DNA of 64,000 nucleotides from Actinobacillus delphinicola (GCF_900638385.1 NZ_LR134510.1:1054001-1118000); one strand, 5' to 3'. Counted from the first letter of the stretch, positions 1 through 9,586 are shown. Made by a program: numbers and translations. The notes: generated from the sequence alone by a model not told the origin.

Positions 1-1291
1 CTGGAACAATAATTAATAGTGCTGCACTTGCGACGGAGATAATGAACAATGTGCTGAAAAATCCATGCCATTTGAAGTGTTGAATAATTAAAGACAACGG
101 ATAACCAGAAATTGCTGCACCACCGTAAGCGAATAAACTTACGAAACCAGTTGCTGTAGCTGCTGCATGTTTATGTGACATTTCAGCTGCTGCCATACCG
201 ATCATAAACTGTGGACCGAAGATAAAGAAGCCCATTAGGAAGAACAAACTAGACATCACATAGTAGTTATGTGTTGGGATAATCCATAAAGCAAGCGCAA
301 CGGCAATGATACCAAACACATAGATGATATTCATTTGTGAGCGGTTTCCTTTAAAAATTTTGTCTGACCCCCAACCTGCAAATAATGCACCTAAGAACCC
401 ACCTACTTCGAAGAAGGATACGGTCGCATTCGCTTTTAAGATATCGTAATGGTGGGTTTCCATTAAGTATAAGTTACCCCAGTCATTGATACCTGTACGG
501 ATGATATATACACAGCAATAAGAGAAGGCAAGAACCCAGATAATGCTATTTTTAAAGATATATTCACGTAGGATTTCCCAAGCAGATAACCCGATACCTT
601 CGCTTTCGTGTTTCTTTTCTGCTTCATCGTTACGCCATTGACCAACGGTTGGTAACCCCATGCTGGTTGGACGATCACGTAGACCAAGACATAAAACAAT
701 CCCGATAACAATAGCAAGTGCGCCTGGAATAATCATACCGTAACGCCAACCCCATGCCATTGCAATTGCACCAGCAAGAATTGGAATTAATGCGCCACCT
801 ACGTTGTGTGAGGTGTTCCAAAATGCCCACCAAAGACCACGTTCATTGCGCGAATACCAACTGGTTAAGAGTTTTGCACACGGTGGCCAACCCCAACCTT
901 GGAAGAACGCATTGATAATCCAAAGAGTAACAAACATGAAAACAGAAGAACTCATCCCGAACAGAATATTAACAACCCCTGTCATCATTAAACCAATACC
1001 CATGAAATAGCGAGGATTTGAACGATCCCCTAGCATTCCTGAGATAAATTTTGATACCCCGTAAGTAAGATAAAATGCTGTCCCCATGATCCCGATATCG
1101 GCTTTATGCAAACCAAGATCTTGAAGCATATCTGGCATAACGAAGTTAAAACTTTTGCGAGTGAAGTAGAAAACCGCATATCCGATGTAACTGACAATCA
1201 TTAATTGCCAGCGCCAGTAGCGATATGTTTTATCAATTTCCTCTTTAGATTTGGTCACTGGAAGATCCGGTGCTTCTTTAAAAATATTCAT
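1..1291 (-). CDS. UhpC/GlpT-family organophosphate transporter, 3' end outside window
   Basis: This is a major-facilitator membrane protein of the organophosphate:phosphate antiporter family, with about 430 codons visible and the C-terminus cut by the window edge. The N-terminal EIDKTYRYWRWQ followed by GYAVFYFTRKSFN, and later SKFISGMLGDRSNPRYFMG and WGSDKIFKGNRS, resemble E. coli UhpC (about 440 residues) more than UhpT or GlpT. UhpC of E. coli is a hexose-phosphate sensor, whereas relatives elsewhere transport hexose phosphates. The partner kinase and regulator (uhpBA) are not in the visible sequence, so transport or sensing cannot be decided. The frame reads open throughout. The start is the ATG complementary to 1289-1291, before a non-coding gap of about 130 bases. 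Confidence 0.85.
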   Translation of the reverse strand, partial: MNIFKEAPDLPVTKSKEEIDKTYRYWRWQLMIVSYIGYAVFYFTRKSFNFVMPDMLQDLGLHKADIGIMGTAFYLTYGVSKFISGMLGDRSNPRYFMGIGLMMTGVVNILFGMSSSVFMFVTLWIINAFFQGWGWPPCAKLLTSWYSRNERGLWWAFWNTSHNVGGALIPILAGAIAMAWGWRYGMIIPGALAIVIGIVLCLGLRDRPTSMGLPTVGQWRNDEAEKKHESEGIGLSAWEILREYIFKNSIIWVLAFSYCCVYIIRTGINDWGNLYLMETHHYDILKANATVSFFEVGGFLGALFAGWGSDKIFKGNRSQMNIIYVFGIIAVALALWIIPTHNYYVMSSLFFLMGFFIFGPQFMIGMAAAEMSHKHAAATATGFVSLFAYGGAAISGYPLSLIIQHFKWHGFFSTLFIISVASAALLIIVP

Positions 1292-1424
1292 ATGTGATTC
1301 CTTTTTCAAAAAACTTGTGAATTATGGAGCAAAAATCCATTTTTTGCTAAGAATTATTGAAGATTTTTGAAGTTGATCACATTTTTTTCTTCAAATGAAG
1401 AAATATGAACAAAATAAGGTTAAA

Positions 1425-1459
1425 AAATAACGCCTACGTTTAAATGTTAGGCGTTATTT
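1425..1459 (-). terminator. bidirectional rho-independent terminator
   Basis: A perfect 12-bp stem (AAATAACGCCTA against TAGGCGTTATTT) with an 11-base loop lies just past the stop of the glycosyltransferase gene. It probably ends that minus-strand transcript and insulates the transporter gene that follows. Confidence 0.8.
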
Positions 1460-1467
1460 GATTAGGA

Positions 1468-2226
1468 TTAGTGAGTTAGGTTATAAATCATGCGATGAAT
1501 TCGATCCATTGTTGCAAAGTATTCGCGACGTAGTCTTATCAGCAATGTTCTTGATTCTGCACACTTATTATGCGGAATATTACTTTCTAACTGCGTATCT
1601 TGCGTGACACATGGAGGAAGAACGCCATAAAAATCTAATTTATTTTCATAGTAACGGTCCATTGAAATATCTACATCAAAGATCCACTCTTTAGTGTAAT
1701 CTAGTAATTTTTTAGCAGCTTGTGGCGTTAAATAATAGCAAGCTGCATTTCCCCAGCCTTTGTAGAAACGTTTTACTTCAAGATGAAAGGTAGGTTCATG
1801 CTTTATTAATTTTGATTTAGATTTATTGTAGGACTTACATAGCCATAGAAACTCATAAGTATTATTAGGTGAGTTAACAAAATGATAAGTATTGAGGAAA
1901 TTATCTAATAAAATAGCATCGTCTTCCATTACGATAATTCCTTGATTGAGTTCGACACATTTTTGCCATAATAAATAATGGCTTGCAAAACAACCTAATT
2001 GACCAAGAGTTGTTTTACTACCTTTACGTAGTAAGCGTTTTGCCGCATTGTGCTTGCTAAAAAGCGGATGATCTGGTGTTGCTTGTCCGTACACACCTTC
2101 AAAAAATTGATAATTTACAGTTTCTGATAGTGCGGCGAATTTATCCATGATCATTTGACGACGGTCCTGCGATTTAGCAAGATTAATCACAAAAATCGTG
2201 GCATTGGACGGGGTGGTCATAAACAA
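1468..2226 (-). CDS. glycosyltransferase family 25 (LOS/LPS biosynthesis type)
   Basis: The 252-residue product fits the GT25 (LgtB/Lex2B-like) family, which adds galactose or glucose to lipooligosaccharide on the cytoplasmic side of the inner membrane. Visible hallmarks are FVINLAKSQDRR near residues 12-23, GQLGCFASHYLLW at 75-87 and the acidic VMEDDA box at 99-104. The start is uncertain. A TTG at 2226 has a purine-rich AGGGAAAAAGA at good spacing, while an ATG two codons later (2220) sits rather far from it. There is no repeat tract in the 5' end, so I see no sign of the phase variation common in Haemophilus LOS genes. The sugar donor and acceptor cannot be told from sequence. Confidence 0.8.
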   Translation of the reverse strand: MFMTTPSNATIFVINLAKSQDRRQMIMDKFAALSETVNYQFFEGVYGQATPDHPLFSKHNAAKRLLRKGSKTTLGQLGCFASHYLLWQKCVELNQGIIVMEDDAILLDNFLNTYHFVNSPNNTYEFLWLCKSYNKSKSKLIKHEPTFHLEVKRFYKGWGNAACYYLTPQAAKKLLDYTKEWIFDVDISMDRYYENKLDFYGVLPPCVTQDTQLESNIPHNKCAESRTLLIRLRREYFATMDRIHRMIYNLTH

Positions 2227-2301
2227 TCTTTTTCCCTTTAATACATAAATTTTGTTATTCTAGCATTAATAGGGAAAAAGAGAGTAGTTTAAAAAATATA
2301 T

Positions 2302-3114
2302 TTATTTGATGAGTCCGCTTTTAGTAAGGAAATGTTCAATTCCATCCTCATAAACGGCTTTGGTAATGAAATCTGCTTTGGGTTTTAATTCTTCATGCGC
2401 ATTTCCCATTGCAATGCCGAAACCTACTTCACTTAGCATTTCTAAATCATTTAGCCCATCACCAAATGCCATCACATTTTCCATACCAAAGCCAAGATAT
2501 TGAACAACCGTTTCAATACCACGTGCTTTAGAACCAGATGTTTCAAAAATATCCATTGAATAAGGATGCCAGCGGACCAGTTTAAGTGTTGAAAATACAC
2601 CAGAATTTAATAATAAAGGATCTTGCGACTCATCGGTGAAAGATAAAATCTGTAAAATTGGATGATTTTCATAATATAAAGGATCGACTTGGTAATTTAG
2701 CGTAATAGGATCTAACGCATCAATAACACGAGGAGAGCGGGTTGATACGGCGAGTTTATCATTGTTAATCACGGCGTAATCAATTTGATTTTTGCGGAAA
2801 AAATCAATAACAGGTTTTACAATGGAGTTGGGAATTGCTGCATTGCGAAGTACTTTCCCTTGGCATTGGACAAATTGACCATTTGAAGTCACTAAAGTGT
2901 CAATACCGACTTCTTGAATAAGATGGCGAATTTTTTCGGGAAAGGCTGCTTCAACACGACCAGTTGCAATGCCGACGATAATTCCTGCATCTTTTAATTT
3001 TTTTAAAGCAGGAATAACGCTCTCAGGTAGCGTATCTGTGGTTTTCATGTAAAGTGTGTCATCAATATCAAAAAATACGGCTTTAACTTGCGTTGTAATT
3101 TTTGAAAGTCCCAT
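2302..3114 (-). CDS. HAD-superfamily Cof-type phosphatase
   Basis: A 270-residue haloacid-dehalogenase hydrolase of the Cof/YidA (IIB cap) type, probably a cytosolic sugar-phosphate or flavin-phosphate phosphatase. The nucleophile motif DIDDT is at residues 16-20 and the metal-binding GDGLND at 218-223. The threonine/serine and lysine motifs expected between them (TSNGQ and the SKARGIE region) are present. Length is normal for the family. It is transcribed away from comF, with which it shares an intergenic region of about 130 bases. The substrate is unknown. Confidence 0.85.
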   Translation of the reverse strand: MGLSKITTQVKAVFFDIDDTLYMKTTDTLPESVIPALKKLKDAGIIVGIATGRVEAAFPEKIRHLIQEVGIDTLVTSNGQFVQCQGKVLRNAAIPNSIVKPVIDFFRKNQIDYAVINNDKLAVSTRSPRVIDALDPITLNYQVDPLYYENHPILQILSFTDESQDPLLLNSGVFSTLKLVRWHPYSMDIFETSGSKARGIETVVQYLGFGMENVMAFGDGLNDLEMLSEVGFGIAMGNAHEELKPKADFITKAVYEDGIEHFLTKSGLIK

Positions 3115-3159
3115 ATGAACGGCTCCTTAATGTGATAAAAATAAGAAAAATTTTAGCAT

Positions 3160-3181
3160 TATTGCGACAAGGATCGGATAA
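3160..3181 (+). promoter_or_regulatory. CRP-S (Sxy-dependent) competence site upstream of comF
   Basis: The half-sites TGCGA (3163-3167) and TCGGA (3174-3178) are separated by six bases and flanked by T and A runs. This matches the competence operator TGCGA-N6-TCGCA with one mismatch. It lies about 70 bases before comF, a known member of the competence regulon in Haemophilus influenzae. The match and placement are seen; the regulation is inferred. Confidence 0.6.
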
Positions 3182-3247
3182 AAATAATGAAATTCTTCAG
3201 TAAGTTATTTTATTAGACTATTTTTCTGAATTTATCAGAGAAATAAA

Positions 3248-3922
3248 ATGTTGCCTATTTTTTGTTGTTGGATATGTCATCGTCCTATTCATTTACCCAA
3301 AAATGGATTGTGTTCTTTTTGCCAGCAAGCCATTGTCCACCCCCCTTATTGCATGGGATGCGGTAATAAAACGCCTTACTATACGAATTGGTGTGGAAAG
3401 TGCAGTCCCGAATATAATTGGGAGTGTTTAATTCGTGCTGGTGAATTATCTTCCCCTTTATCAGATTTAATCTACCAATTTAAATTTCACCAAGCTTATT
3501 ATTTAGATAAAACCCTAGCACGCTTATTACTTTTAGAAATAAAAAATGCACGGCGTGAATGTTACTTTGCGATGCCAGAAGTGATTATCCCTGTTCCTCT
3601 TTATCACAAAAGAAAATGGCATCGTGGCTATAATCAAAGTGAATTGCTTGCAAATCAGCTTGGTAAATGGTTACAGATTAAAGTCGAATCAGAATGGATA
3701 ATACGGCATAAACACACGCCTACTCAACGGGGCTTAACGTCCAAAGGACGTAAGAAAAATATTGATGGGGCTTTTAGCTTGAAAAAGAAGGTTGCCCGCT
3801 ATAAACGTATTGCCATTGTAGATGATGTGTTTACAACAGGGGCTACCATAATGGAAATGTGTCGCCTATTTAAAACAGTAGGCGTAGAAGAAATTATGAT
3901 CTGGGTACTAGCTCGTACTTAA
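3248..3922 (+). CDS. comF: ComF/GntX family competence protein
   Basis: A 224-residue cytosolic protein needed for DNA uptake or handling in naturally competent Pasteurellaceae. The N-terminus holds four cysteine pairs spaced CxxC (C7/C10, C22/C25, C35/C38, C49/C52), expected to bind zinc. The C-terminal half is a phosphoribosyltransferase-like domain ending in the PRPP-loop motif VDDVFTTGAT (191-200). The adjoining nfuA gene is also its neighbour in H. influenzae. A CRP-S-like box upstream suggests induction by Sxy and CRP. Confidence 0.9.
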   Translation: MLPIFCCWICHRPIHLPKNGLCSFCQQAIVHPPYCMGCGNKTPYYTNWCGKCSPEYNWECLIRAGELSSPLSDLIYQFKFHQAYYLDKTLARLLLLEIKNARRECYFAMPEVIIPVPLYHKRKWHRGYNQSELLANQLGKWLQIKVESEWIIRHKHTPTQRGLTSKGRKKNIDGAFSLKKKVARYKRIAIVDDVFTTGATIMEMCRLFKTVGVEEIMIWVLART

Positions 3923-4012
3923 ATTATTACGTTGCATTTTTCAGTAGCACGGTTAAAATTGTCTCTAATAATCTGATAAAAAAGATCAACTATTACAACC
4001 TAAGGCATATCT

Positions 4013-4597
4013 ATGGATAACATCAGAATTTCAGCTGCTGCACAAGCACATTTTCAAAAATTACTCGCTCATCAAGAAGAAGGCACGAATATTCGTATTT
4101 TTGTGGTTAACCCTGGTAAACCTAATGCAGAATGTGGCGTGTCGTACTGCCCACCGAATGCAGTAGAAGATACCGATACAGAAATGGTTTACGATAATTT
4201 CTCTGCGTTTGTAGATGAAATCAGCCTGCCATTCTTGGAAGATGCAGAAATTGATTTTGTTGAAGAAGAATTAGGCTCACAATTAACATTAAAAGCACCT
4301 AATGCAAAAATGAAAAAAGTGGCGGATGACGCACCTTTAATTGAACGTGTAGATTACGTGATCCAAACTCAAATTAACCCACAATTAGCGAGCCACGGCG
4401 GGCGTATCACCTTAATCGATATTACCGCAGATGGCGTGGCTATTTTACAATTTGGTGGTGGCTGCAACGGCTGCTCAATGGCGGACGTTACCATGAAAGA
4501 TGGTGTGGAAAAAGAGTTACTCAGCCAATTCCCAGGTGAATTAACGGGTACAAAAGATGCGACTGAACATGAACGTGGCGAGCATTCTTATTACTAA
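4013..4597 (+). CDS. nfuA: Fe/S biogenesis scaffold NfuA
   Basis: A 194-residue cytosolic iron-sulfur carrier that delivers 4Fe-4S clusters to apoproteins under stress. Residues 1 to about 95 form a degenerate A-type (IscA-like) domain. The C-terminal Nfu domain carries the cluster-binding GGGCNGC with cysteines 151 and 154, two residues off the E. coli numbering. AAGG precedes the ATG by about ten bases. It follows comF after a gap of 90 bases and ends in a dyad terminator. Confidence 0.95.
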   Translation: MDNIRISAAAQAHFQKLLAHQEEGTNIRIFVVNPGKPNAECGVSYCPPNAVEDTDTEMVYDNFSAFVDEISLPFLEDAEIDFVEEELGSQLTLKAPNAKMKKVADDAPLIERVDYVIQTQINPQLASHGGRITLIDITADGVAILQFGGGCNGCSMADVTMKDGVEKELLSQFPGELTGTKDATEHERGEHSYY

Positions 4598-4608
4598 TTA
4601 TTATTAAT

Positions 4609-4651
4609 ACGCCCCGATTTTCGTAAAAAATTATGAGAATCGGGCAATTTT
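4609..4651 (+). terminator. dyad terminator after nfuA (repeat copy A)
   Basis: The left arm begins ACGCCCCGATTTTCGT and the right arm reads ATGAGAATCGGGC, paired apart from G-U wobbles and followed by a T run. It belongs to a dyad family also seen at 5150, 30298 and 52346. Confidence 0.75.
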
Positions 4652-4670
4652 TTATCTAAGTTGAGGTGTT

Positions 4671-5123
4671 ATGTTAAAACAGGTCTTACATATTGGTTTC
4701 ACGGTTAGTGATTTAACGCGTTCTATTGCGTTTTATCGTGATGTACTTGGATTAAAATTTATTGGACAGATGCGTATGCAAGGTGAAGCAACGGATAAAC
4801 TTTTTCGTTGTGAAGGCTGTATTGCTGACGTGGCTTACTTAAATGGAAGTGATGAATTGAGTGCGCCACCAGTTGAACTTATTCAATTTATTCATCCTAT
4901 CTGTGAAAAAGCAACACCTGATTTGTTGCAAACCAGCATTTCTGAATTATGTTTTTATGTGGAAGACATTGAGGATTGTTATCAAAAACTGTCTGCGAAA
5001 GGGGTAGAATTTCTTTCTGAACCGCAATTTTTTGATTTTTCAAAAGAAAACCTTGGAAAAAGTAAAGCGGTTTATTTCCGTGATCCAGATGGCATTATTC
5101 TTGAATTAATTCAGCCGATGTAG
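4671..5123 (+). CDS. VOC/glyoxalase-fold metalloenzyme, function unknown
   Basis: A 150-residue single-domain vicinal-oxygen-chelate protein with two beta-alpha-beta-beta-beta units. Candidate metal ligands are H7, E69 and E145, the last in the family motif RDPDGIILELIQ. Where lactoylglutathione lyases usually have a histidine (HICF), this protein has glutamate (E92 in ELCF). It may therefore not be a glyoxalase I, and could be another VOC enzyme or a binding protein. It has its own ribosome site and is followed by a shared terminator facing recF. Confidence 0.7.
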   Translation: MLKQVLHIGFTVSDLTRSIAFYRDVLGLKFIGQMRMQGEATDKLFRCEGCIADVAYLNGSDELSAPPVELIQFIHPICEKATPDLLQTSISELCFYVEDIEDCYQKLSAKGVEFLSEPQFFDFSKENLGKSKAVYFRDPDGIILELIQPM

Positions 5124-5149
5124 ATTTTGCATTAGTATTTTCACTAATT

Positions 5150-5188
5150 ACGCCCCAATTTTCGTAAAATTTTTTGTGATTATAGGGG
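5150..5188. terminator. convergent terminator between VOC gene and recF (repeat copy B)
   Basis: The left arm is the repeated ACGCCCCAATTTTCGT. The right arm, ending in AGGGGC, overlaps the last codons of recF and pairs imperfectly. It is placed to stop transcription from both sides. Confidence 0.55.
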
Positions 5189-6256
5189 CTGAAGCACACC
5201 ATTTTTAATACTAAAGCGTTGTGATTGGGCTGGTTGCATTTGTTTTAATTGATCATGATGGATCGCCGTAACAAAAACTTGGGATCCGCTTTGTTGTAAT
5301 CGCTCTGCAAGGAGTGCGCGTTTCTTCTCATCAAGTTCAGAGGCAAAGTCATCAATTAAAAAAATACAATGACGATTTTTTTGTTGCATAAGGTGTTCGC
5401 CTTGCGCTAAGCGTAACGCACACATAAGCAATTTAAGCTGTCCTCTCGATAGGAAATCTTCAACAGGCAAGCCACTTGCGCGAAAACGAAAATCAGCTTT
5501 ATGCGGACCAGAATAGGTGTAGCCTAACTGCTTATCTCGTTCAAAGTTTTTAGCAAGAATAGTCGCAAAATCTTCCTCTTTTCCCCACCCTTGATAGAAA
5601 CTTGCCTGAATTTCGACTTCAGGGAGAAAGAGCTGGCAACTTTGTAAAATGGCAGCTTGTAAGCTCTGCGCATAGGCTTCACGCCATTGGCTAATTTGAT
5701 GGGCAAGTTCACACAATTCTTTATCCCATGGGAGAAGCTCTTGATAATAACGAATTTGCTGGAGGGCAGCATTACGTTGTTTTAAGAGGCGATTTAGTTT
5801 ACTCCATGCATGAAAAAAATCAGTATGGTGGTGGAAGAGTCCCCAATCTAAAAAAGCTCGACGAAAACTCGGTCCGCCATTTAATAAATTAAGCCCTTCA
5901 GGTGTGATAATTTGAATGGGAAGAAGATGAGCGAGATCAGCCAGTTTTTTTGCCTCTTCACCGTTAATCCTCATTTTCGTATTGCCTTGACGCAATTTTT
6001 GTAAACCGACAGACCATTCATGATGTTGTTCTTGAATACGACCATGAATGGTAAATGAGGGTTGTTGATTGCGGATAATACGGTTTTGTACGCTACTTTT
6101 AAATGAGCGCCCATGCCCTAGATAGAAGAGTGCCTCGAGAAGGCTGGTTTTACCACTCCCGTTATCACCAATAATGAAATTAAAGCTGGGATCAAAGCTT
6201 TGATCCACAGCCGCTAAATTTCTAAAGTCTTGGATAATAATACGGGAGATAGACAT
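5180..6256 (-). CDS. recF: DNA replication and repair protein RecF
   Basis: A 358-residue SMC-like ATPase that helps load RecA onto gapped DNA with RecO and RecR. Walker A is GDNGSGKTS at 30-38, the ABC-type signature FLSRGQLK lies near 267, and Walker B with the D-loop (FLIDDFASELD) near 300. It is the last gene of dnaA-dnaN-recF, three bases after dnaN, so it is co-transcribed and probably translationally linked. Confidence 0.97.
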   Translation of the reverse strand: MSISRIIIQDFRNLAAVDQSFDPSFNFIIGDNGSGKTSLLEALFYLGHGRSFKSSVQNRIIRNQQPSFTIHGRIQEQHHEWSVGLQKLRQGNTKMRINGEEAKKLADLAHLLPIQIITPEGLNLLNGGPSFRRAFLDWGLFHHHTDFFHAWSKLNRLLKQRNAALQQIRYYQELLPWDKELCELAHQISQWREAYAQSLQAAILQSCQLFLPEVEIQASFYQGWGKEEDFATILAKNFERDKQLGYTYSGPHKADFRFRASGLPVEDFLSRGQLKLLMCALRLAQGEHLMQQKNRHCIFLIDDFASELDEKKRALLAERLQQSGSQVFVTAIHHDQLKQMQPAQSQRFSIKNGVLQPL

Positions 6257-6259
6257 AAA

Positions 6260-7360
6260 TTAGATGCGCATTGGCATGATGACGTATTCTGCGCTATCGT
6301 CTTCAATATTTTCGATAAGGCAGCTTGAGGTGGCATCAGTTAAGCGGAAACGAACTTGCTGGCATTTTAGTGCATTCATCACATCTAAGAGATACGCAAC
6401 ATTGAAGCCCACTTCCATATCTTCGCCTTGATAAGTTACGTCGACAATTTCTTCTGCCACTTCCTGCTCTTGGTTGGTAGCAGTGATTTTTAATTGATTT
6501 TCGCTAATAAGAAGACGAACGGCTTTCACTTTATCATTTGACAAAATTGCCATACGTGCGAAAGCACTACGTAGTACTTCCCAGTTTCCTTCAATAATAT
6601 GCGTTGCATTGCGTGGCAATACACGACGATAATCAGGATAACGCCCATCGATTAATTTTGAAGTAAAGGTAATTTCACCTAAATTCACACGTAAATTGTT
6701 TGTACCAATTTGCACTAGAGTTGGATTGTCGCTATTGGTTAGCAAACGTAATAATTCTAATACCCCTTTGCGTGGGACGATGACTGCGTGGTTTGGTAAT
6801 TCTTGTTCTAAGGCAATCGTACATACGGCAAGGCGGTGTCCATCTGTTGCGATCGAGCGAAGAAGATTACCTTCAGTTTCAAATTTCATCCCATTAAGGA
6901 AATAGCGCGCATCTTGGTTTGCCATAGAAAATTGCGTTGCATCAATAAGATGGTGGAGACGATTTTGTGGAATATTAAATTCTACCTCTGACTGCCAATC
7001 TGCAAGATTTGGATATTCTTCCGCAGGTAGGGTAGAGAGGGCAAATTTAATACGACCAGAACGGATTACTGCACGTTCTTCTTCAAAACTTACGGTAATT
7101 TCTGCATCTTCTGGAAAGCTACGGCAGAGATCGAGCAGTTTTTTCCCAGGAATGGTGTAAACCCCATCTTCTGTTGCTGAAATAAGGGTAGTTTGGGTAG
7201 AAAGTTCTACTTCAAGATCTGTACCAGTAATAGATAGTTGGTTACCGTTAATTTTTAATAAGACATTGTTTAAAACGGGAACGGTTGGGCGACTCGTTAA
7301 CACGCCACAAACTTGTTGTAATGGTTTTAATAAACTCTCACGAGAAATAATAAATTGCAT
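6260..7360 (-). CDS. dnaN: DNA polymerase III beta sliding clamp
   Basis: A 366-residue ring-forming clamp, the usual length for the gamma-proteobacterial protein, starting MQFIISRESLLKPLQQVCGVL and ending in YVIMPMRI, the conserved terminal motif. It dimerises around DNA and tethers replicative and repair polymerases. It lies between dnaA (gap of 20 bases) and recF in one operon. Confidence 0.98.
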   Translation of the reverse strand: MQFIISRESLLKPLQQVCGVLTSRPTVPVLNNVLLKINGNQLSITGTDLEVELSTQTTLISATEDGVYTIPGKKLLDLCRSFPEDAEITVSFEEERAVIRSGRIKFALSTLPAEEYPNLADWQSEVEFNIPQNRLHHLIDATQFSMANQDARYFLNGMKFETEGNLLRSIATDGHRLAVCTIALEQELPNHAVIVPRKGVLELLRLLTNSDNPTLVQIGTNNLRVNLGEITFTSKLIDGRYPDYRRVLPRNATHIIEGNWEVLRSAFARMAILSNDKVKAVRLLISENQLKITATNQEQEVAEEIVDVTYQGEDMEVGFNVAYLLDVMNALKCQQVRFRLTDATSSCLIENIEDDSAEYVIMPMRI

Positions 7361-7380
7361 TTTGTATCCTCTTCATGGCG

Positions 7381-8733
7381 TTATACAGATAAAGTACGAA
7401 TAAGATTCGTCCAATCTTCTTGTACATTTGGATCTTCTTCACGTAGTTCCGCTATTTTTTTACAAGCATGTAAAACCGTGGTGTGATCACGACCATCAAA
7501 TTCCTTGCCAATTTCTGGCAGACTGCGATTGGTCAATTCTTTGGCAAGAGCCATAGCGAGTTGACGTGGGCGCGTAACAGTGCGTTTGCGACTTTTAGAT
7601 TTTAAGTCGGAAACTTTAATTCGATAATATTCCGCAACAATTTTTTGAATATTTTCGATAGTAACTAATTTATCTTGTAATGCAAGCAAATCACGCAATG
7701 CATCACGCACAAAATCGATCGTAACTGATTTACCTGTAAATTCAGCATTGGCTTGTACACGATTTAATGCCCCTTCTAATTCTCGGACATTAGTGCGTAG
7801 CTTTTGCCCCATAAAAGTTGCGACTTCAATCGGTAAATTGAAGTTACGTTCTTCTGCTTTTTTCAAAAGAATCGCAACACGGGTTTCTAAATCTGGTGGC
7901 TCAATGGGTACTGACAGCCCCCAACCAAAGCGAGATTTTAAGCGATCTTCAATATTTTCAATTTCTTTCGGATAGCGATCTGAAACCAAAATAATTTGGC
8001 GGTTATTTTCCAAAAGTGCATTGAAAGTATGGAAGAATTCTTCTTGTGTTGTTTCTTTATTAGCAAAAAATTGAATATCGTCAATTAATAAAGCGTCAAG
8101 ATTACGATAAAACTCTTTAAAATCAGGCATTTTTTTATCTTTAAGTGCCTTGATATAAGAATGCATAAAACGTTCTGCATGCAGATAAATAACACGTGCA
8201 TTTTCTTTACTTTGCATGATTTGATTACCGATGGCATGCAATAAGTGCGTCTTACCTAAACCTGTACCGCCATAAAGGAAAAGAGGGTTAGACATTTTAT
8301 CACCAGGATTACTAGCAACTCGTTCGCCAGCAGCTCTTGCTAATTGGTTTGATTTACCTTCTACAAAGTTTTCAAAAACATAGTTAGGATCTAAATTAGA
8401 ACGGAAATTATTTTTTTCATTTTGAACCGTTACTTTTTTAGATTCTTCTTGTTCAATAGCTTGCACTGTTGTTTTAGGTTTTTCTCCCACTAACACTTCA
8501 ACAGAAAAATTTTCATTATTGGTCAACGCGCGACATAAATTAGTGATAAGTGAAAGATACTGCGTATCCACGTGTTTTTTTACAAAAGGATTAGGAACAT
8601 AGAGAAGCATCGTGTGGTTTTCTACGTAATCCGCCTGTAACGGTTTTAGCCACATATTGAAATCTTCAATAGATAGCTGGTCTTGTAAAGGTAAGTGGCA
8701 GTCTTGCCATAAAGTTGGCGATATCATATTCAT
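7381..8733 (-). CDS. dnaA: chromosomal replication initiator DnaA
   Basis: A 450-residue AAA+ initiator. Domain I is the N-terminal 80 residues, a charged linker follows, Walker A is GGTGLGKTH at 155-163, Walker B contains LLIDDIQFF, and the DNA-binding helix-turn-helix ends in the signature [11 protein letters not shown] near the C-terminus. Two in-frame ATGs (8733 and 8727) are possible and neither has a strong Shine-Dalgarno sequence. No cluster of TTATCCACA boxes is visible nearby, so the origin is probably elsewhere, as in H. influenzae. Confidence 0.97.
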   Translation of the reverse strand: MNMISPTLWQDCHLPLQDQLSIEDFNMWLKPLQADYVENHTMLLYVPNPFVKKHVDTQYLSLITNLCRALTNNENFSVEVLVGEKPKTTVQAIEQEESKKVTVQNEKNNFRSNLDPNYVFENFVEGKSNQLARAAGERVASNPGDKMSNPLFLYGGTGLGKTHLLHAIGNQIMQSKENARVIYLHAERFMHSYIKALKDKKMPDFKEFYRNLDALLIDDIQFFANKETTQEEFFHTFNALLENNRQIILVSDRYPKEIENIEDRLKSRFGWGLSVPIEPPDLETRVAILLKKAEERNFNLPIEVATFMGQKLRTNVRELEGALNRVQANAEFTGKSVTIDFVRDALRDLLALQDKLVTIENIQKIVAEYYRIKVSDLKSKSRKRTVTRPRQLAMALAKELTNRSLPEIGKEFDGRDHTTVLHACKKIAELREEDPNVQEDWTNLIRTLSV

Positions 8734-8867
8734 TAAATGGGTTTTGCTAGCGAAACATTAAAAAAGTATGAAAAAATACACTAATAAAGTGTGAAGTAAT
8801 CGTAGATTTTACAATAAAGTTACAAAAAGATCTTTAATAAACACGGAAAAAAAGTAAAAAAGGTTGC

Positions 8868-8896
8868 TTGATGAAGATAGGTAAAAACTTTATAAT
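8868..8896 (+). promoter_or_regulatory. putative promoter P1 of rpmH operon
   Basis: TTGATG (8868-8873) and TATAAT (8891-8896) are separated by 17 bases, giving a predicted start near 8903. Confidence 0.6.
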
Positions 8897-8909
8897 CCTG
8901 TAAAATTTT

Positions 8910-8941
8910 AAACAAAGAGCGGGAAATCTCGCTTTTTGTTT
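8910..8941 (+). terminator. terminator-like hairpin in the P1 leader of rpmH
   Basis: AAACAAAGAGCG pairs with CGCTTTTTGTTT over 12 bp with one G-U, and the 3' arm doubles as a T tract. It starts only about seven bases after the predicted P1 start, so it could end or attenuate P1 transcripts. Confidence 0.45.
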
Positions 8942-8950
8942 ATTTCTTGT

Positions 8951-8979
8951 TTGACGAATGGACATTTTCCCATTAAAAT
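8951..8979 (+). promoter_or_regulatory. putative promoter P2 of rpmH operon
   Basis: TTGACG (8951-8956) and TAAAAT (8974-8979) are separated by 17 bases, downstream of the hairpin that could stop P1 transcripts. Confidence 0.55.
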
Positions 8980-9061
8980 TGCCGTTCTTTATTGATTAAC
9001 TTTTGTTTCTATTATATTAAGCATTGCTTAACATATAGTAAATTCATTTAGGTAGATTTAA

Positions 9062-9199
<138 letters not shown>

Positions 9200-9217
9200 T
9201 AGTATAGCGTTATCGCT

Positions 9218-9586
9218 TTGGTTAAGTTAGATTTCAATCGGGGGTTACGTCTGTTAACCCCCGTTCAATTTAAATACGTTTTTCAAGCTCCGCAACGTGC
9301 GAGTACGCCTGAAATAACTATTCTTGCTCGTTCTAATAATTTAGATATTCCACGTCTTGGTCTTGCTGTTCCGAAGAAACATCTTAAACGTGCTCATGAC
9401 CGTAATCGTATCAAACGTTTGTGTCGTGAATATTTCCGTTTACATCAACATCAACTTCCGGCATGTGACTTTGTAGTGGTGGCAAAAGCGGGAATAGGGA
9501 AGATTGATAACCCTACATTAACAAAGATGTTGGATAAATTATGGCAAAGACATATTCGCTTGGCACGAAAATCGCAGTCGGCTTAG
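9218..9586 (+). CDS. rnpA: ribonuclease P protein component
   Basis: A 122-residue basic protein that binds the RNase P RNA and aids tRNA 5' processing. The conserved RNR box appears as [16 protein letters not shown]. The start is a TTG (reading [14 protein letters not shown] after the initiator), which matches the N-terminus known in H. influenzae. A weak start suits the low level needed compared with L34. The 3' end overlaps yidD by 46 bases in another frame. Confidence 0.95.
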   Translation: MVKLDFNRGLRLLTPVQFKYVFQAPQRASTPEITILARSNNLDIPRLGLAVPKKHLKRAHDRNRIKRLCREYFRLHQHQLPACDFVVVAKAGIGKIDNPTLTKMLDKLWQRHIRLARKSQSA

